Assembly (NCBI RefSeq): GCF_000600975.2
Contig: NZ_KK088652.1
Location: 186,001 to 250,000 of the forward strand
From: Limimaricola hongkongensis DSM 17492
GTDB lineage: Bacteria > Pseudomonadota > Alphaproteobacteria > Rhodobacterales > Rhodobacteraceae
Reading direction: 5' to 3'
DNA: 64,000 nt
Positions 24,531 to 38,599 of the stretch are shown here, one piece after another. Position 1 is the first letter of the stretch; every line of letters starts with the position of its first letter. The notes under the pieces are model-generated. The model saw nothing but the letters and a program-made list of their open reading frames with translations. It was not told the DNA's origin and searched no databases. Both the position numbers and the translations under genes were made by a program.

Positions 24531-26045
24531 TTATGGGTCGAAGCGTTCTTTACGAAGGTCGGTAATCTGGACCGCGCGGATGTCATGCACTTTGACCTGC
24601 TGCTGATCCGCTAGATAAGCCATCATCGCTGCGCTACTGCCGAATTCCATCCAGGTCGGCTCCATGCGAATGGACCCAAAAGCGACATGAGAAGTGGATA
24701 CGCCACATACCGAGAAAAAGTTGCTGGCTTCCGTGCGCTTCGGCAAGATGATCCAAGCAGGTAGATTGTACCGATACGGTATCGTTGAGAAGAACATTCC
24801 CTCCCGAACGATGTTGCTCCCGTCCCGGTTAGCTTTCCATGCAACGGGTTTGCAGTCGAGATGGTACTTCGCTTGGCAAATCGCTTCTTCATTAGAAACG
24901 CCACCGCCTTCGACGTGGTTCTGTGTAAATACCTGATCACCCCTCAACCTGCGACCTTCGCGTACGTAAACATGTGGGGGCATGTGCCCCGAGTTTTCGT
25001 ATTCGTCTCGCGGCAAGCCAAAATCTGAGAAGAAAGATCGGATTGCCCCCGGAACAGCCGCATCATTCTGGATAAAATACAATACAGCAGTCGTGTACCG
25101 AATAAATTCGGAAGTCATTTCTGCGCGCTTCTGCTTGGAAGCCTCGACCCACCCGCGCGTGAGGGCGGGAGAATTAATCGGCGCCAAAGGTCCAGAATTC
25201 ATATCGAACTTGCCATTCGGTATCTCCGCAAGGTTGAAATATCCTGATTTCAACGTCATCCCGAGACCCTTATGCCACGCTGACCTTATCGATCCCTTGG
25301 TCAGATTGGATGCGAGCTGCCTAAAGAGGTCGAACTGCCCGAAGTCAAAATCTTCAGGGGCCTTGATCGCTACGCGATTGGTCAGGTCTGGTGTTAGTGT
25401 AGCCCTGATGCAATAGCTTTGTACGTTTCCATCGGCAGCACCGATTGGAGATAGCGTCGGAGGAGAAATATACGGACGCAGAACCCCGTCAACCTTCGGA
25501 GGAATCTTCACCCCGCCCTTCCAAGGCAAGAACTTTTTGGCCGCCTGCACACCTGCCCATTCTTCGTTATACTCTGATTGCGCCTCGCGGCCTAAAGAGT
25601 AGCTAATGCCAGCCTCGGCCATGAGATCACCTTCATACGAAGCATCCACCCACCAGGACGCTTCGATCACACGCCCGTCGGTTAGCTGCGCCCGACTGAC
25701 CTTTGTGTCGTCCCGCTTCACGGCGACAACATCCTGCTCGAGTAGGATTTCGACGCCAGCTTCATCAAGCATCGCACTGAAAATTCTTTGCGCGATACAG
25801 CTTTCAATGCGAACTGGCATGTAGTTGAGGCCATAGTGCTGCTGCGCGCGCAAGAAAAATTCTTTGGCAACTCCAGTTATGATGCGCTTGTCGACAGTAT
25901 CGGTCGCATTCAAGCCAGAGGTCATCATGCCGCCAATGTACGGACTCGGCTCTATTATGACGGATCTCATCCCCAGACGTGCAGCCGTGATAGCAGCCAT
26001 GATGCCTGCGGGCGTGGCCCTATAAACGCCAAAGGCATACGTCAT
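24531..26045 (-). CDS. FAD-dependent oxidoreductase (FAD_oxidored family), copy 2, reverse strand
   Basis: A 504-residue flavoprotein of the same family as the one at 20,298. Motifs align residue for residue at the N-terminus: VYRATPAGIMAAITAARLG (7-25), E32 at the end of strand 2, YIGGMMTSGLNATD (36-49); later VDASYEGDLMAEAGISYSLG with NEEWAGV, and the C-terminal GVSTSHVAFGSIRMEP. The first glycine of the nucleotide-binding loop is Arg (R9), unlike copy 1. A strong AGGAGG precedes ATG 26,045. It runs against the late operon, is visibly less GC-rich than its surroundings, and is bordered by an IS110-type remnant, all of which suggest separate acquisition. Confidence 0.87.
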   Translation of the reverse strand: MTYAFGVYRATPAGIMAAITAARLGMRSVIIEPSPYIGGMMTSGLNATDTVDKRIITGVAKEFFLRAQQHYGLNYMPVRIESCIAQRIFSAMLDEAGVEILLEQDVVAVKRDDTKVSRAQLTDGRVIEASWWVDASYEGDLMAEAGISYSLGREAQSEYNEEWAGVQAAKKFLPWKGGVKIPPKVDGVLRPYISPPTLSPIGAADGNVQSYCIRATLTPDLTNRVAIKAPEDFDFGQFDLFRQLASNLTKGSIRSAWHKGLGMTLKSGYFNLAEIPNGKFDMNSGPLAPINSPALTRGWVEASKQKRAEMTSEFIRYTTAVLYFIQNDAAVPGAIRSFFSDFGLPRDEYENSGHMPPHVYVREGRRLRGDQVFTQNHVEGGGVSNEEAICQAKYHLDCKPVAWKANRDGSNIVREGMFFSTIPYRYNLPAWIILPKRTEASNFFSVCGVSTSHVAFGSIRMEPTWMEFGSSAAMMAYLADQQQVKVHDIRAVQITDLRKERFDP

Positions 26046-26058
26046 AATGGTCCTCCTA

Positions 26059-26329
26059 TGGATTCGCCGCAACTTCGAGGAAGTTGGCCGGAAGGGCAAG
26101 GGCGAGGTGCGGCATTGGAGGACGATCCCGCGCCGACCCGACCACGTCCGAAATCTGGTGGAAGAGCTGGGGGGCGAAGGGATCCCAGTTACATTTCTGC
26201 TATGAGGCTGGACTCTACGGATACGGCCTATACCCCTCAGCCGGGGCTCGCCGCGAGCTGGATGAGCTCCTGCCCACGGACGTGCAGGCCACGCTTGACG
26301 GGAGCACGGCTGAACCGCTGCCGACCTGA
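26059..26329 (+). pseudogene. IS110-type transposase remnant, truncated and frameshifted
   Basis: Two reading frames together give an N-terminal piece of an IS110-family transposase. The first frame reads WIRRNFEEVGRKGKGEVRHW, then IPRRPDHVRNLVEELGG; the second continues as SQLHFCYEAGLYGYGLYPSA. The YEAG-YGYGLY motif near the catalytic acidic site is diagnostic of IS110/IS1111 relatives. The frame changes near 26,175-26,200 and the remainder of the gene is absent. It lies directly in front of the second FAD oxidoreductase gene on the other strand. Confidence 0.7.
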
Positions 26330-26336
26330 CGCAACA

Positions 26337-26364
26337 CCGCCCGCTGGAGTGATCCGGCGGGCGG
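26337..26364. terminator. Hairpin between transposase remnant and minus-strand operon
   Basis: CCGCCCGC and GCGGGCGG form a perfect eight-pair stem with a 12-base loop. TTGTGTT follows on the plus strand, and the flanks can extend the pairing (AACAC/GTGTT). It lies about 75 bases beyond the end of the minus-strand four-gene operon and could stop that transcript or act in both directions. Confidence 0.55.
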
Positions 26365-26437
26365 TTGTGTTACATATCGGGGCTTTTTCGTGCCACAACG
26401 GGCTTTGTGTTAGGTTCGCGCGACACTTCCGATCCGC

Positions 26438-26656
26438 TCACCCATACCCCCGCTCCCCATAGGCAGATAGGGCGGCGCGCAGGGCCTCAACCTTGTATTC
26501 GGACCAGTTGCCTGCGTCATGATCGTTCACGATGTCCTGCGCCGCCGCAAGCAGTCCCTCTACAGGGGCGGGGAAGATGGCGGCGCGGAGGCTGTCAAAG
26601 TCCGCGAGGATGGTGGTCAGCTTGGCGCGGCCGTAGCGGAGGGGTTCGGGGGTCAT
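26438..26656 (-). CDS. Small phage protein, fourth gene of minus-strand operon
   Basis: A 72-residue protein of unknown function. ATG 26,656 overlaps the stop of the gene before it (ATGA). The sequence is helical (LRYGRAKLTTILADFDSLRA; VEGLLAAAQDIVNDHDAGN; YKVEALRAALSAYGE), without signal peptide or membrane segment. It is the last of four tightly coupled genes between the transposase remnant and the prophage end. Confidence 0.65.
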   Translation of the reverse strand: MTPEPLRYGRAKLTTILADFDSLRAAIFPAPVEGLLAAAQDIVNDHDAGNWSEYKVEALRAALSAYGERGYG

Positions 26657-26907
26657 GCGCACGCCTCCAGCCGGTCGCAGAAGGCCAGCACGTCAGCCGC
26701 GCGGAATGATGCTACGCAGTCGAACCCGCCGCCCTCGGCCTCCTTCACGGTGCACAGCCGACCAAGCGGACCAGCGCGCCCGGCGAGCCGCACGTCTCGG
26801 CCGCGGGGCAGGGTGGCGCGATGAAGCGTCAGATAGAGGTGGGCGATCGGTCGACCGTCGAGCGGGGAGGTGGCGCTTGCAGTGGCGCGGAGTTCGGCGG
26901 GGGTCAT
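26653..26907 (-). CDS. Small phage protein, third gene of minus-strand operon
   Basis: An 84-residue protein of unknown function. It is coupled by ATGA overlaps to both neighbours. MTPAELRATASATSPLDGRP is followed by a beta-like stretch (IAHLYLTLHRATLPRGRDVRLAG), a turn-rich GPLGRLCTVKEAEGGGFDCVASF and a final short helix with Cys. The two central Cys residues are 13 apart. No family recognised. Confidence 0.65.
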   Translation of the reverse strand: MTPAELRATASATSPLDGRPIAHLYLTLHRATLPRGRDVRLAGRAGPLGRLCTVKEAEGGGFDCVASFRAADVLAFCDRLEACA

Positions 26908-27071
26908 AGCAATTTGGCCCCCGTTTCGCCCCGGCTTTGCGGTTTCGAGATCGCCTCAACCGTGCCAAAAAGCCGAACGAACAGGGGATTTAGCGCGAAC
27001 GTCCGGCCTTGCGCTGCCCTCCGAAGGTAGAGGTCGACTGCGTCGCGGGGGGATTTCTGGCCAGAGCTCAT
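26904..27071 (-). CDS. Small phage protein, second gene of minus-strand operon
   Basis: A 55-residue basic protein. ATG 27,071 overlaps the previous stop (ATGA), and its stop overlaps the next ATG in the same way, which is the main evidence that it is real. The sequence MSSGQKSPRDAVDLYLRRAA continues with QGRTFALNPLFVRLFGTVEA and a short Lys/Arg-rich tail. No known domain is recognised. Confidence 0.65.
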   Translation of the reverse strand: MSSGQKSPRDAVDLYLRRAAQGRTFALNPLFVRLFGTVEAISKPQSRGETGAKLL

Positions 27072-27292
27072 AGGTCATCTACCTCCTCGCCCATCAGCTC
27101 GAGGATGTCCTTTGCGGCGTGGTACTTCGCCGAATGGATGGTGGAGTGCAGCTGCATCCGCTCGGACAGGGCGATTGCTTCGGCGTCATGGCGGCCGCGC
27201 AGTACGGGGTCGCCGATCACGCCCGAAGTGCATTCAGCCATGTTGGTCCGGGCGTACTCGCGGATCAGGGCGACGATCTTGAGGTAGGTCAT
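27068..27292 (-). CDS. Small phage protein, first gene of minus-strand operon
   Basis: A 74-residue protein, probably helical (MTYLKIVALIREYARTNMAE, then RHDAEAIALSERMQLHSTIH and AKYHAAKDILELMGEEVDDL). It begins the four-gene operon that reads away from the prophage's right end. No strong ribosome-binding site is seen (GAAAGTTGAAACG upstream). Its place, next to the attachment site and opposite to the late genes, is typical of early or accessory lambdoid genes. Function not recognised. Confidence 0.6.
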   Translation of the reverse strand: MTYLKIVALIREYARTNMAECTSGVIGDPVLRGRHDAEAIALSERMQLHSTIHSAKYHAAKDILELMGEEVDDL

Positions 27293-27321
27293 AGCGTTTC
27301 AACTTTCACGATTTGATCATG

Positions 27322-27335
27322 CCCCGTTCACGGGG
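27322..27335. other. Short hairpin near the prophage right end
   Basis: CCCCG-TTCA-CGGGG followed by TCCGTTTC on the plus strand, about 45 bases before the ctrA junction. It resembles the late-operon hairpins. It could insulate the early operon promoter or lie in the attachment region. Confidence 0.4.
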
Positions 27336-27359
27336 TCCGTTTCATCGCAAAGCATTGGC

Positions 27360-27400
27360 GGGGCTAACATTTTTACACGTTCCTGAACCACCTCTATGGC
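27360..27400. other. Right attachment site region (phage/ctrA junction)
   Basis: Upstream of about 27,380 the ctrA frame is lost: the residue in front of FLNHLYGG is Thr instead of Met, and a stop lies 13-15 bases upstream (27,365-27,367). From 27,380 on the DNA encodes the conserved CtrA C-terminus. The recombination core should therefore start near 27,380 and may extend into TTCCTGAACCACCTCTATGG. Its exact length needs the left junction, which is outside the window. Confidence 0.7.
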
Positions 27401-27574
27401 GGCATGGACGAACCCGAGCTGAAGATCATCGACGTCTTCATCTGCAAGCTGCGCAAGAAGCTGGCGCAGGCGACGGGCGGCGATCATCAGATCGAAACCG
27501 TCTGGGGGCGCGGTTACGTGCTGCGCGACCCCGAGCCGGTCTTGCAGGCGCCGCCTTTCGCCATCGGCGCCTGA
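27380..27574 (+). pseudogene. ctrA: 3' end of ctrA, cut off by the prophage
   Basis: Sixty-four codons plus stop give [20 protein letters not shown] and [20 protein letters not shown], then [14 protein letters not shown] and a short tail. This is the C-terminal winged-helix DNA-binding part of the cell-cycle regulator CtrA, nearly invariant in Alphaproteobacteria. The receiver domain and first part of the DNA-binding domain are absent here. ligA and recG follow, a gene order I know for ctrA in Rhodobacterales. The fragment has no start signal of its own. The 5' part should lie beyond the left end of the prophage, where phage DNA may or may not rebuild the missing codons. Confidence 0.9.
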
Positions 27575-27614
27575 CCCCGCCCGGCATCTGGACGCTATCG
27601 CGCCGGGCTTCTAA

Positions 27615-31939
<4,325 letters not shown>

Positions 31940-31970
31940 AAATTTATCATTTCAGAATAGGGCGCTGGGC

Positions 31971-32000
31971 TTGATTGGGGCAAGTGTTCTCATAAAGTTC
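31971..32000 (+). promoter_or_regulatory. LexA (SOS) box overlapping a promoter
   Basis: GTTCTCATAAAGTTC at 31,986-32,000 is a perfect copy of the alphaproteobacterial LexA site GTTC-N7-GTTC. It overlaps a plausible promoter (TTGATT at 31,971 and TAAAGT 16 bases later), so LexA binding would block transcription. The gene downstream encodes a 40-residue membrane protein. The match and spacing are seen directly; regulation is inference. Confidence 0.8.
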
Positions 32001-32063
32001 TTTACAGGTCGCGCCCCATATGGGAACAAAGCGGCAACAGGAGCATGGAGAGAGGAGACGCGG

Positions 32064-32186
32064 ATGGCACGGGAACTCAAACTGGTTGTGCACCGCTCTC
32101 GCGACACCCTCGTCGCCGACGCGCTGGGCGCGGCGTCTCTCGCGGTCCTGTTGATCGTCGGATTGTGGCTGCCCGGCCTGATCTGA
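32064..32186 (+). CDS. Predicted SOS-controlled 40-residue membrane protein
   Basis: A tiny protein, [20 protein letters not shown] followed by one transmembrane segment ([21 protein letters not shown]). The N-terminal half is basic, so it should stay inside. AGAGGAG precedes ATG 32,064; longer versions in the same frame lack such a site. A perfect LexA box lies 64-78 bases upstream and a strong terminator about 125 bases downstream, so it is a one-gene SOS unit. Caulobacter SidA is a 29-residue SOS-induced inner-membrane division inhibitor. This protein is similar in size and regulation but not recognisably in sequence. Confidence 0.75.
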   Translation: MARELKLVVHRSRDTLVADALGAASLAVLLIVGLWLPGLI

Positions 32187-32309
32187 TCTGCCCGGATCCC
32201 TTGCCGGTCGCCGCAGCCCAGTCCCGCGGGTCATCGCGGCGGATTGCCCGTCCGCCGCCCGGAGCCACGCTCCGGCGGATGACCGGACCCCCAGGGGATC
32301 CCGCCTGTG

Positions 32310-32346
32310 CCGCCGCCATCCCTCGCGGGATGCGCGGCGGTTTTTT
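32310..32346 (+). terminator. Intrinsic terminator after the SOS-type small gene
   Basis: A long GC-rich stem (CCGCCGC-CATCCC / GGGATG-CGCGGCGG) with a TCGC loop is followed by TTTTTT. It ends 18 bases before the 3' end of the convergent NifU-like gene. Direction of the T-run fits the plus strand. A smaller perfect stem (CCGGAGC-CAC-GCTCCGG) lies upstream near 32,260. Confidence 0.85.
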
Positions 32347-32364
32347 CATCGGATCGTCAGGTGT

Positions 32365-32835
32365 TCAGATCGCCGCGCGCTGGCCTGCCTGCGCTTCTTC
32401 GAGCGCCTGCGTCGCGGCCTCGATCGCCAGCAGGATCGACGCATGGCGGTTGCGGTATTCGCGCGCGGGCACGAGCACCTCGAACCCGTCGAAGGGCGCC
32501 TCCGGCACCGGGCCGCCTTCGGCCAGCATTGCGCGCAGCTGGTCGCGCCCGCGGGCAAGCTCGCCGTGATCGCGCCCGATCACCGCACCGCCGACGATCG
32601 CCGCCGCCGCCTGTCCGAGCGCGCAGGCCTTCACGTCCTGCCCGTAGCCGGTGACACGGCCATCTTCGACCGTCATGTCCACCGTCACGGTCGAGCCGCA
32701 AAGCGGCGCGCGGCGGCGCACCGTGGCGTCGGGCGCCGCGAGCCGTTCGGTCAGCGGCATCTCCGTCGTCAGGGCGAGGATGCGCTTCGAATACAGCTTG
32801 ATCAGGTCGGTTTCGCCGCTGGCGCGATCGGTCAT
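32365..32835 (-). CDS. Iron-sulfur cluster scaffold protein, NifU/IscU-like
   Basis: A 156-residue protein. [20 protein letters not shown] followed by [12 protein letters not shown] and [18 protein letters not shown] corresponds to the IscU fold with two of the usual three cluster-binding cysteines (APLCGS, KACALGQ). The third Cys expected later is replaced, so cluster assembly or a related thiol role is possible. It is divergent from hisI with 66 bases between the starts. AGAGG lies upstream of ATG 32,835. This variant type is common in Alphaproteobacteria. Confidence 0.85.
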   Translation of the reverse strand: MTDRASGETDLIKLYSKRILALTTEMPLTERLAAPDATVRRRAPLCGSTVTVDMTVEDGRVTGYGQDVKACALGQAAAAIVGGAVIGRDHGELARGRDQLRAMLAEGGPVPEAPFDGFEVLVPAREYRNRHASILLAIEAATQALEEAQAGQRAAI

Positions 32836-32901
32836 GTTTGCCTCTTCGATGTCGTCCCTCTAGATAGGCGCGATGCCACGGGATGCAAAAGGTTTGTGCC
32901 G

Positions 32902-33258
32902 ATGTTCGACCCCAAGACGCTTCGCTATGACGCCAACGGCCTCATTCCCGCCATCGCCCAGGAGGCGGCCACCGGGGAGGTGCTGATGATGGCCTGGATG
33001 AACGCGGCCTCGATCGAGAAGACGCTTGCTTCGGGCCGCGTGACCTACTGGTCGCGCTCGCGGCAGGAGTTCTGGGAAAAGGGGGCGACTTCGGGCAACC
33101 AGCAGGTGTTGGTCGAGATGCGTCTTGATTGCGACCGCGACTGCCTGCTCTTGCAGGTCGAACAGTCCGGGCCGGCCTGCCATACCGGGCGGCGCAACTG
33201 CTTTTACACGGCGGTGCGGCAGGGCGACGAGGTCGAGATCGCCAAGCCGATGACGTGA
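32902..33258 (+). CDS. hisI: Phosphoribosyl-AMP cyclohydrolase
   Basis: A 118-residue histidine-pathway enzyme opening the ring of phosphoribosyl-AMP. The hallmarks are present: [45 protein letters not shown] and [12 protein letters not shown], which supply the metal ligands (Asp/Cys/Cys/Cys). Only the HisI domain is present; the pyrophosphohydrolase HisE part is separate. It starts at ATG 32,902 without a strong ribosome-binding site. It faces gluQ head-to-tail across a 42-base junction with a repeat. Confidence 0.95.
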   Translation: MFDPKTLRYDANGLIPAIAQEAATGEVLMMAWMNAASIEKTLASGRVTYWSRSRQEFWEKGATSGNQQVLVEMRLDCDRDCLLLQVEQSGPACHTGRRNCFYTAVRQGDEVEIAKPMT

Positions 33259-33277
33259 GGGCGGCGGCGCCGGATTT

Positions 33278-33300
33278 GCGTATTTGAAGAACAAAGTGGC
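33278..33300. repeat. Junction repeat, copy 1 (GCGTATTTG-nn-GAACAA)
   Basis: GCGTATTTG, two variable bases, then GAACAA lie between the convergent ends of hisI and gluQ. A second copy with the same spacing lies at 39,136-39,157, also between two convergent genes. The shared tag suggests a dispersed non-coding element used at gene ends. Confidence 0.6.
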
Positions 33301-34140
33301 CTAGAGGCCGACCATCCTGCGGATGTCGGCCGGGCTCGCCCCTTCGTCGCGATACAGGCCAATGGCGCGCGCGTCGTCGCGCTTGGCCAATCGACGTCCC
33401 GTGTCGTCCCGGATCAGCCGGTGATGGTGAAATGCGGGCACGCTCAGCCCCAGCAGCCGCTGCAAGAGGACATGCAGCGGCGTCGCCTCGGCCAGATCGC
33501 GGCCCCGGACCACTTCGGTCACGCCCTGATGCGCATCGTCGATCACCACGGCGAGGTGATAGGACGTCCCCATGTCGCGGCGCGACAGCACCGGGTCGCC
33601 GATGTCGTCGATCAGCGTGCCCGGCGCGATCTCGCGCGGGCCGGCCTCCTCGCCGGTTTCTGTCCAGCGCAGCGGCCCGTCGATCCGGGTGGCCGCGCGG
33701 GCAAGGTCGAGCCTGAGCGGGACAGCCTCGGGAAGCGGCCCCGTCCGGTCGCGTCCCCGGCAGGTGCCGGGATAGATCATCCCGTCCGGCCCGAAGCGGG
33801 GGCCGCCTTCCTGCGGTGCCGATGCCGCTTCGAGTATGTCGCGCCGGTTGCAGCCGCAGGGGTAGAGCAGCCCATCGCTCCACAGACGGGTCAGCGCCGC
33901 CCGGTAAGCGGGCAGCCGGTCGGATTGACGCAGCACCGGTTCGGGCCAGTCGAGCCCGAGCCAACGCAGGTCGTCATGGATGCGCCGTTCCCATTCGGGC
34001 TTCGACCGCTGCCGGTCGATATCCTCGATCCGAAGCAGGAAGGTCCCACCCTCGGCCCGGGCATGAGCCGTCAGCGCCGAAAAGGCGTGGCCGAGATGCA
34101 GCGGCCCCGTGGGCGACGGCGCAAAGCGGGTGATGCGCAT
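33301..34140 (-). CDS. gluQ: Glutamyl-Q tRNA(Asp) synthetase
   Basis: A 279-residue truncated glutamyl-tRNA synthetase that charges glutamate onto queuosine in tRNA-Asp. It has the HIGH-like HLGH in TRFAPSPTGPLHLGHAFSAL, a zinc knuckle with CGCNR and YPGTC, and a KMSKS-like KRDDA. The anticodon-binding domain of true GluRS is absent, and the length fits YadB/GluQ. It follows the small YqaE-like gene with no gap. Confidence 0.94.
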   Translation of the reverse strand: MRITRFAPSPTGPLHLGHAFSALTAHARAEGGTFLLRIEDIDRQRSKPEWERRIHDDLRWLGLDWPEPVLRQSDRLPAYRAALTRLWSDGLLYPCGCNRRDILEAASAPQEGGPRFGPDGMIYPGTCRGRDRTGPLPEAVPLRLDLARAATRIDGPLRWTETGEEAGPREIAPGTLIDDIGDPVLSRRDMGTSYHLAVVIDDAHQGVTEVVRGRDLAEATPLHVLLQRLLGLSVPAFHHHRLIRDDTGRRLAKRDDARAIGLYRDEGASPADIRRMVGL

Positions 34141-34326
34141 TCAGCCGCGCTTGACCGCGCTTTGGTGGATGATCAGCCAGGCCAGCAGGATGAAGATCGG
34201 GTGGCCGAGCCCGCCCGAAATCAGGATCGCCGGGAACCAGATCACCAGCACCACGAGACCGAGGATCACGCGGCCCGTCAACATGATGGCGACGGGCGGC
34301 AGAAGAAGCGCGAGAATATAGAGCAT
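34141..34326 (-). CDS. YqaE/Pmp3-like small membrane protein
   Basis: A 61-residue protein with two transmembrane segments: LYILALLLPPVAIMLTG and VILGLVVLVIWFPAILISGG, then a third hydrophobic stretch (HPIFILLAWLII). LLPPVA is the Pmp3/YqaE hallmark. Such proteins affect membrane potential and stress tolerance. Its stop is immediately next to the gluQ start, so the two are likely transcribed together. There is no clear ribosome-binding site. Confidence 0.65.
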   Translation of the reverse strand: MLYILALLLPPVAIMLTGRVILGLVVLVIWFPAILISGGLGHPIFILLAWLIIHQSAVKRG

Positions 34327-34401
34327 TCAGAATCCGTTCCGATTGGGTCGCCTTACAGATGTGGTCTCGCCGCCAAGGCGGCAAGACCCGCCGTCATCGT
34401 C

Positions 34402-35757
34402 TCAGGCGTCGGTCGTCTCCTGCGCCGCGAGCCAGTCGCGCCAATCCTGCTTGGCCCGGTCGGTATAGCCCTTGTAGCGGTCCTTGCGCCCGCGCCGACC
34501 GCCGCGCATGCCTTCGAGCGGTGGGAAAAGGCCGAAATTGACGTTCATTGGCTGAAAGGTCTTGGCCTCTGCGCCGCCAGTGATGTGGGTCACGAGCGCA
34601 CCCATCGCGGTGGTCTGCGGCACGGCGGGCACCGCGCCGCCAAGGATTTCGGCGGCGGCGAGACGGCCTGCAAGCAGACCCATCGCAGCACTCTCGACAT
34701 AGCCTTCGACGCCCGTGACCTGGCCCGCGAACCTTATATTGGGCCGGGCGCGCAGCCGCATCTGCCCGTCGAGCAGCGTCGGGCTGTTGAGGAAGGTGTT
34801 GCGGTGGATGCCGCCGAGCCGCGCGAAGCGGGCGTCTTCAAGGCCGGGAATCATACGGAAAACATCCGCTTGCGCGCCGTACTTCATCTTGGTCTGGAAG
34901 CCGACGATGTTGTAGAGCGTCCCGAGCTTGTTGTCGCGCCTGAGCTGCACCACGGCGTAGGGCTTGTTTTCCGGGTCATGCGGGTTGGTCAGGCCCACCG
35001 GCTTCATCGGCCCGTGGCGCAGCGTTTCGCGCCCGCGCTCGGCCATCACCTCGATCGGCAGGCAGCCGTCGAAATAGCCCGCTGTCTCGCCTTCGTGGAA
35101 CTCGGCCTTGTCCGAGGCCAGAAGCGCGTCGATGAAGGCTTCGTGCTGGTCCTTGGTCATCGGGCAGTTGATGTAGGCGGTGCGCTCTTCTTCGGTCTCG
35201 CCCTTGTCATAGCGCGATTGGCGCCACGCCTTAGACATGTCGATGCTCTCGGCATAGACGATCGGCGCGATGGCGTCGAAGAAGGCCAGCGCCCCGGTGC
35301 CGGTCACGGCCGAAATCGCCTCGGCCAGCGCGGGCGAGGTCAGCGGGCCGGTGGCGAAGATCCAGCGCCCGGTCTCGGGCAGCTCGGTCACTTCGTCGTA
35401 GCTGACGGTGATGTTCGGATGCGCCTTGAGCCGCGCGGTGACGTCGGCGGCAAAGGGATCGCGGTCGACCGCCAGCGCGCCGCCAGCGGGAAGGCGGTGC
35501 CGGTCGGCGGTCTGCATGATGAGTCCGTTCGCCGCGCGCATTTCCCAATGCAGCAGCCCCACCGCGTTCTGCTCGTCATCATCCGACCGGAACGAATTGG
35601 AACAGACCATCTCGGCGAGATCGCCGGTCCGGTGCGCGAAGGTTTCCACCTTGGGCCGCATTTCATGCAGGATCACGGGAATGCCGGCATTCGCGGCCTG
35701 CCATGCGGCTTCGGAGCCGGCCATGCCGCCGCCGACGATATGAAGAGGTTCTGTCAT
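34402..35757 (-). CDS. trmFO: Methylenetetrahydrofolate-tRNA (uracil-5)-methyltransferase
   Basis: A 451-residue folate- and FAD-dependent enzyme that makes ribothymidine at position 54 of tRNAs. The FAD-binding start is [19 protein letters not shown]. Further hallmarks are [29 protein letters not shown], the YINCPM segment with its catalytic Cys region, and [13 protein letters not shown]. It lies downstream of gyrA on the same strand but is separated from it by a strong terminator. Confidence 0.96.
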   Translation of the reverse strand: MTEPLHIVGGGMAGSEAAWQAANAGIPVILHEMRPKVETFAHRTGDLAEMVCSNSFRSDDDEQNAVGLLHWEMRAANGLIMQTADRHRLPAGGALAVDRDPFAADVTARLKAHPNITVSYDEVTELPETGRWIFATGPLTSPALAEAISAVTGTGALAFFDAIAPIVYAESIDMSKAWRQSRYDKGETEEERTAYINCPMTKDQHEAFIDALLASDKAEFHEGETAGYFDGCLPIEVMAERGRETLRHGPMKPVGLTNPHDPENKPYAVVQLRRDNKLGTLYNIVGFQTKMKYGAQADVFRMIPGLEDARFARLGGIHRNTFLNSPTLLDGQMRLRARPNIRFAGQVTGVEGYVESAAMGLLAGRLAAAEILGGAVPAVPQTTAMGALVTHITGGAEAKTFQPMNVNFGLFPPLEGMRGGRRGRKDRYKGYTDRAKQDWRDWLAAQETTDA

Positions 35758-35788
35758 GGCGCCCAGATAGGCGGGGACGGGGCCAAAG

Positions 35789-35822
35789 AAAAGCCCCGTC
35801 CGGCGAAGCGGACGGGGCTTTT
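35789..35822. terminator. Bidirectional intrinsic terminator after gyrA
   Basis: GCCCCGTCCG and CGGACGGGGC form a perfect ten-pair stem around a six-base loop, with AAAA on one side and TTTT on the other. It directly follows the gyrA stop on the minus strand and sits before trmFO, so it separates the two genes. Confidence 0.92.
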
Positions 35823-35827
35823 GGATC

Positions 35828-38599
<2,772 letters not shown>

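Larger units (their letters stand above)
1..27379. mobile_element. Prophage (right-hand part), lambda-like head and P2-like contractile tail
   Basis: A continuous run of phage late genes enters from the left edge and stops inside ctrA at about 27,380. Terminase, portal, S49 protease/scaffold, decoration protein and capsid are of lambda type. Baseplate, sheath, tube, GpE, tape measure, U, X and D are of P2 type, so the particle should be a myovirus. The head and tail genes are ordered, closely spaced and unbroken, which suggests an intact late region. The integrase, repressor and replication genes are not in the window. The right boundary is inferred from where the ctrA reading frame resumes. 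The left boundary is unseen. Confidence 0.93.

Noticed and set aside
32023..32037. Second LexA-like site GAAC-N7-CAAC near the small membrane protein gene
   Set aside because: The second half-site has a mismatch; only the upstream GTTC-N7-GTTC is a perfect match.
32365..32835. NifU-like protein as a pseudogene because of a missing cysteine
   Set aside because: The frame is intact with a good start, and such two-cysteine variants are widespread in Alphaproteobacteria.
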